Shown: one piece after another, positions 5,389 to 5,411 of the stretch
Numbering within the stretch: the stretch's first letter is position 1
Layout of the letters: every line of letters begins with the position of its first letter
Source: an uncultured Kouleothrix sp.
GTDB lineage: Bacteria > Chloroflexota > Chloroflexia > Chloroflexales > Roseiflexaceae
Direction of reading: 5' to 3'
DNA: 5,411 bases
NCBI GenBank assembly: GCA_937858455.1
Contig: CALLYN010000877.1
Location: forward strand, 1-5,411
The notes under the pieces: model-generated
The model's database searches: none
Told to the model about the DNA's origin: nothing
What the model saw: the letters and a program-made list of their open reading frames with translations, nothing else
Program-made: the position numbers and the translations under genes

Positions 5389-5411
5389 GGCGCCCGGCTT
5401 TGCCGGGCGCC
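5389..5411. terminator. Perfect GC hairpin, probable terminator stem
   Basis: GGCGCCCGGC-TTT-GCCGGGCGCC is a perfect ten-base-pair stem with a three-base loop, 58 bases after the nitroreductase stop. It ends exactly at the window edge, so a T-tract after it cannot be checked. No T-tract exists on the minus-strand side. It is probably an intrinsic terminator or an intergenic palindromic repeat. Between 5332 and 5388 there is no gene; a small palindrome, CAAAC-TCC-GTTTG, lies at 5355-5367. Confidence 0.5.

Overview
The window is GC-rich bacterial DNA with four intact protein genes, all on the + strand. Codons are strongly biased to G/C third positions. Gene content and repeat style suggest a Chloroflexota (green non-sulfur) bacterium of the Chloroflexales type: a long, animal-like deoxyribose-phosphate aldolase, a two-domain ALDH16-type aldehyde dehydrogenase, and heptamer-based intergenic repeats. 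That placement is an inference; no ribosomal or other marker gene is present.

Layout: (1) a small Rieske [2Fe-2S] ferredoxin-like protein (77-400). (2) deoC, deoxyribose-phosphate aldolase (477-1481), with its own extended -10 promoter (441-449) in the 76-base gap. (3) A 439-base intergenic region (1482-1920) almost entirely built of 7-base repeats: five long units of 63-77 bases, then a run of nine pyrimidine-rich heptamers in the opposite sense. (4) An aldehyde dehydrogenase of 796 residues (1921-4311) with one catalytic ALDH domain and a second, degenerate and truncated ALDH-like domain. Its inter-domain linker is itself made of the same heptamer family. (5) A 219-base gap (4312-4530) with a 23-base-pair imperfect hairpin of the same heptamers, nested in a 9-base inverted repeat. 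(6) A nitroreductase-family flavoprotein (4531-5331), followed by a perfect GC hairpin at the right edge.

Functionally, deoC and the dehydrogenase make sense together. DeoC splits 2-deoxyribose 5-phosphate into glyceraldehyde 3-phosphate and acetaldehyde, and an NAD(P)-dependent aldehyde dehydrogenase could oxidise the toxic acetaldehyde to acetate. The Rieske protein and the nitroreductase are redox proteins with no substrate evident from sequence, and their link to this pathway is unproven.

The most notable signal is not a gene. One degenerate heptamer family (roughly GACNAAR, or its complement) occurs in three places: the deoC-ALDH gap, the coding linker inside the dehydrogenase, and the gap before the nitroreductase. 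Two of these are organised as opposed arms that could fold into hairpins. The ribosome-binding site of the dehydrogenase also looks like a piece of this repeat.
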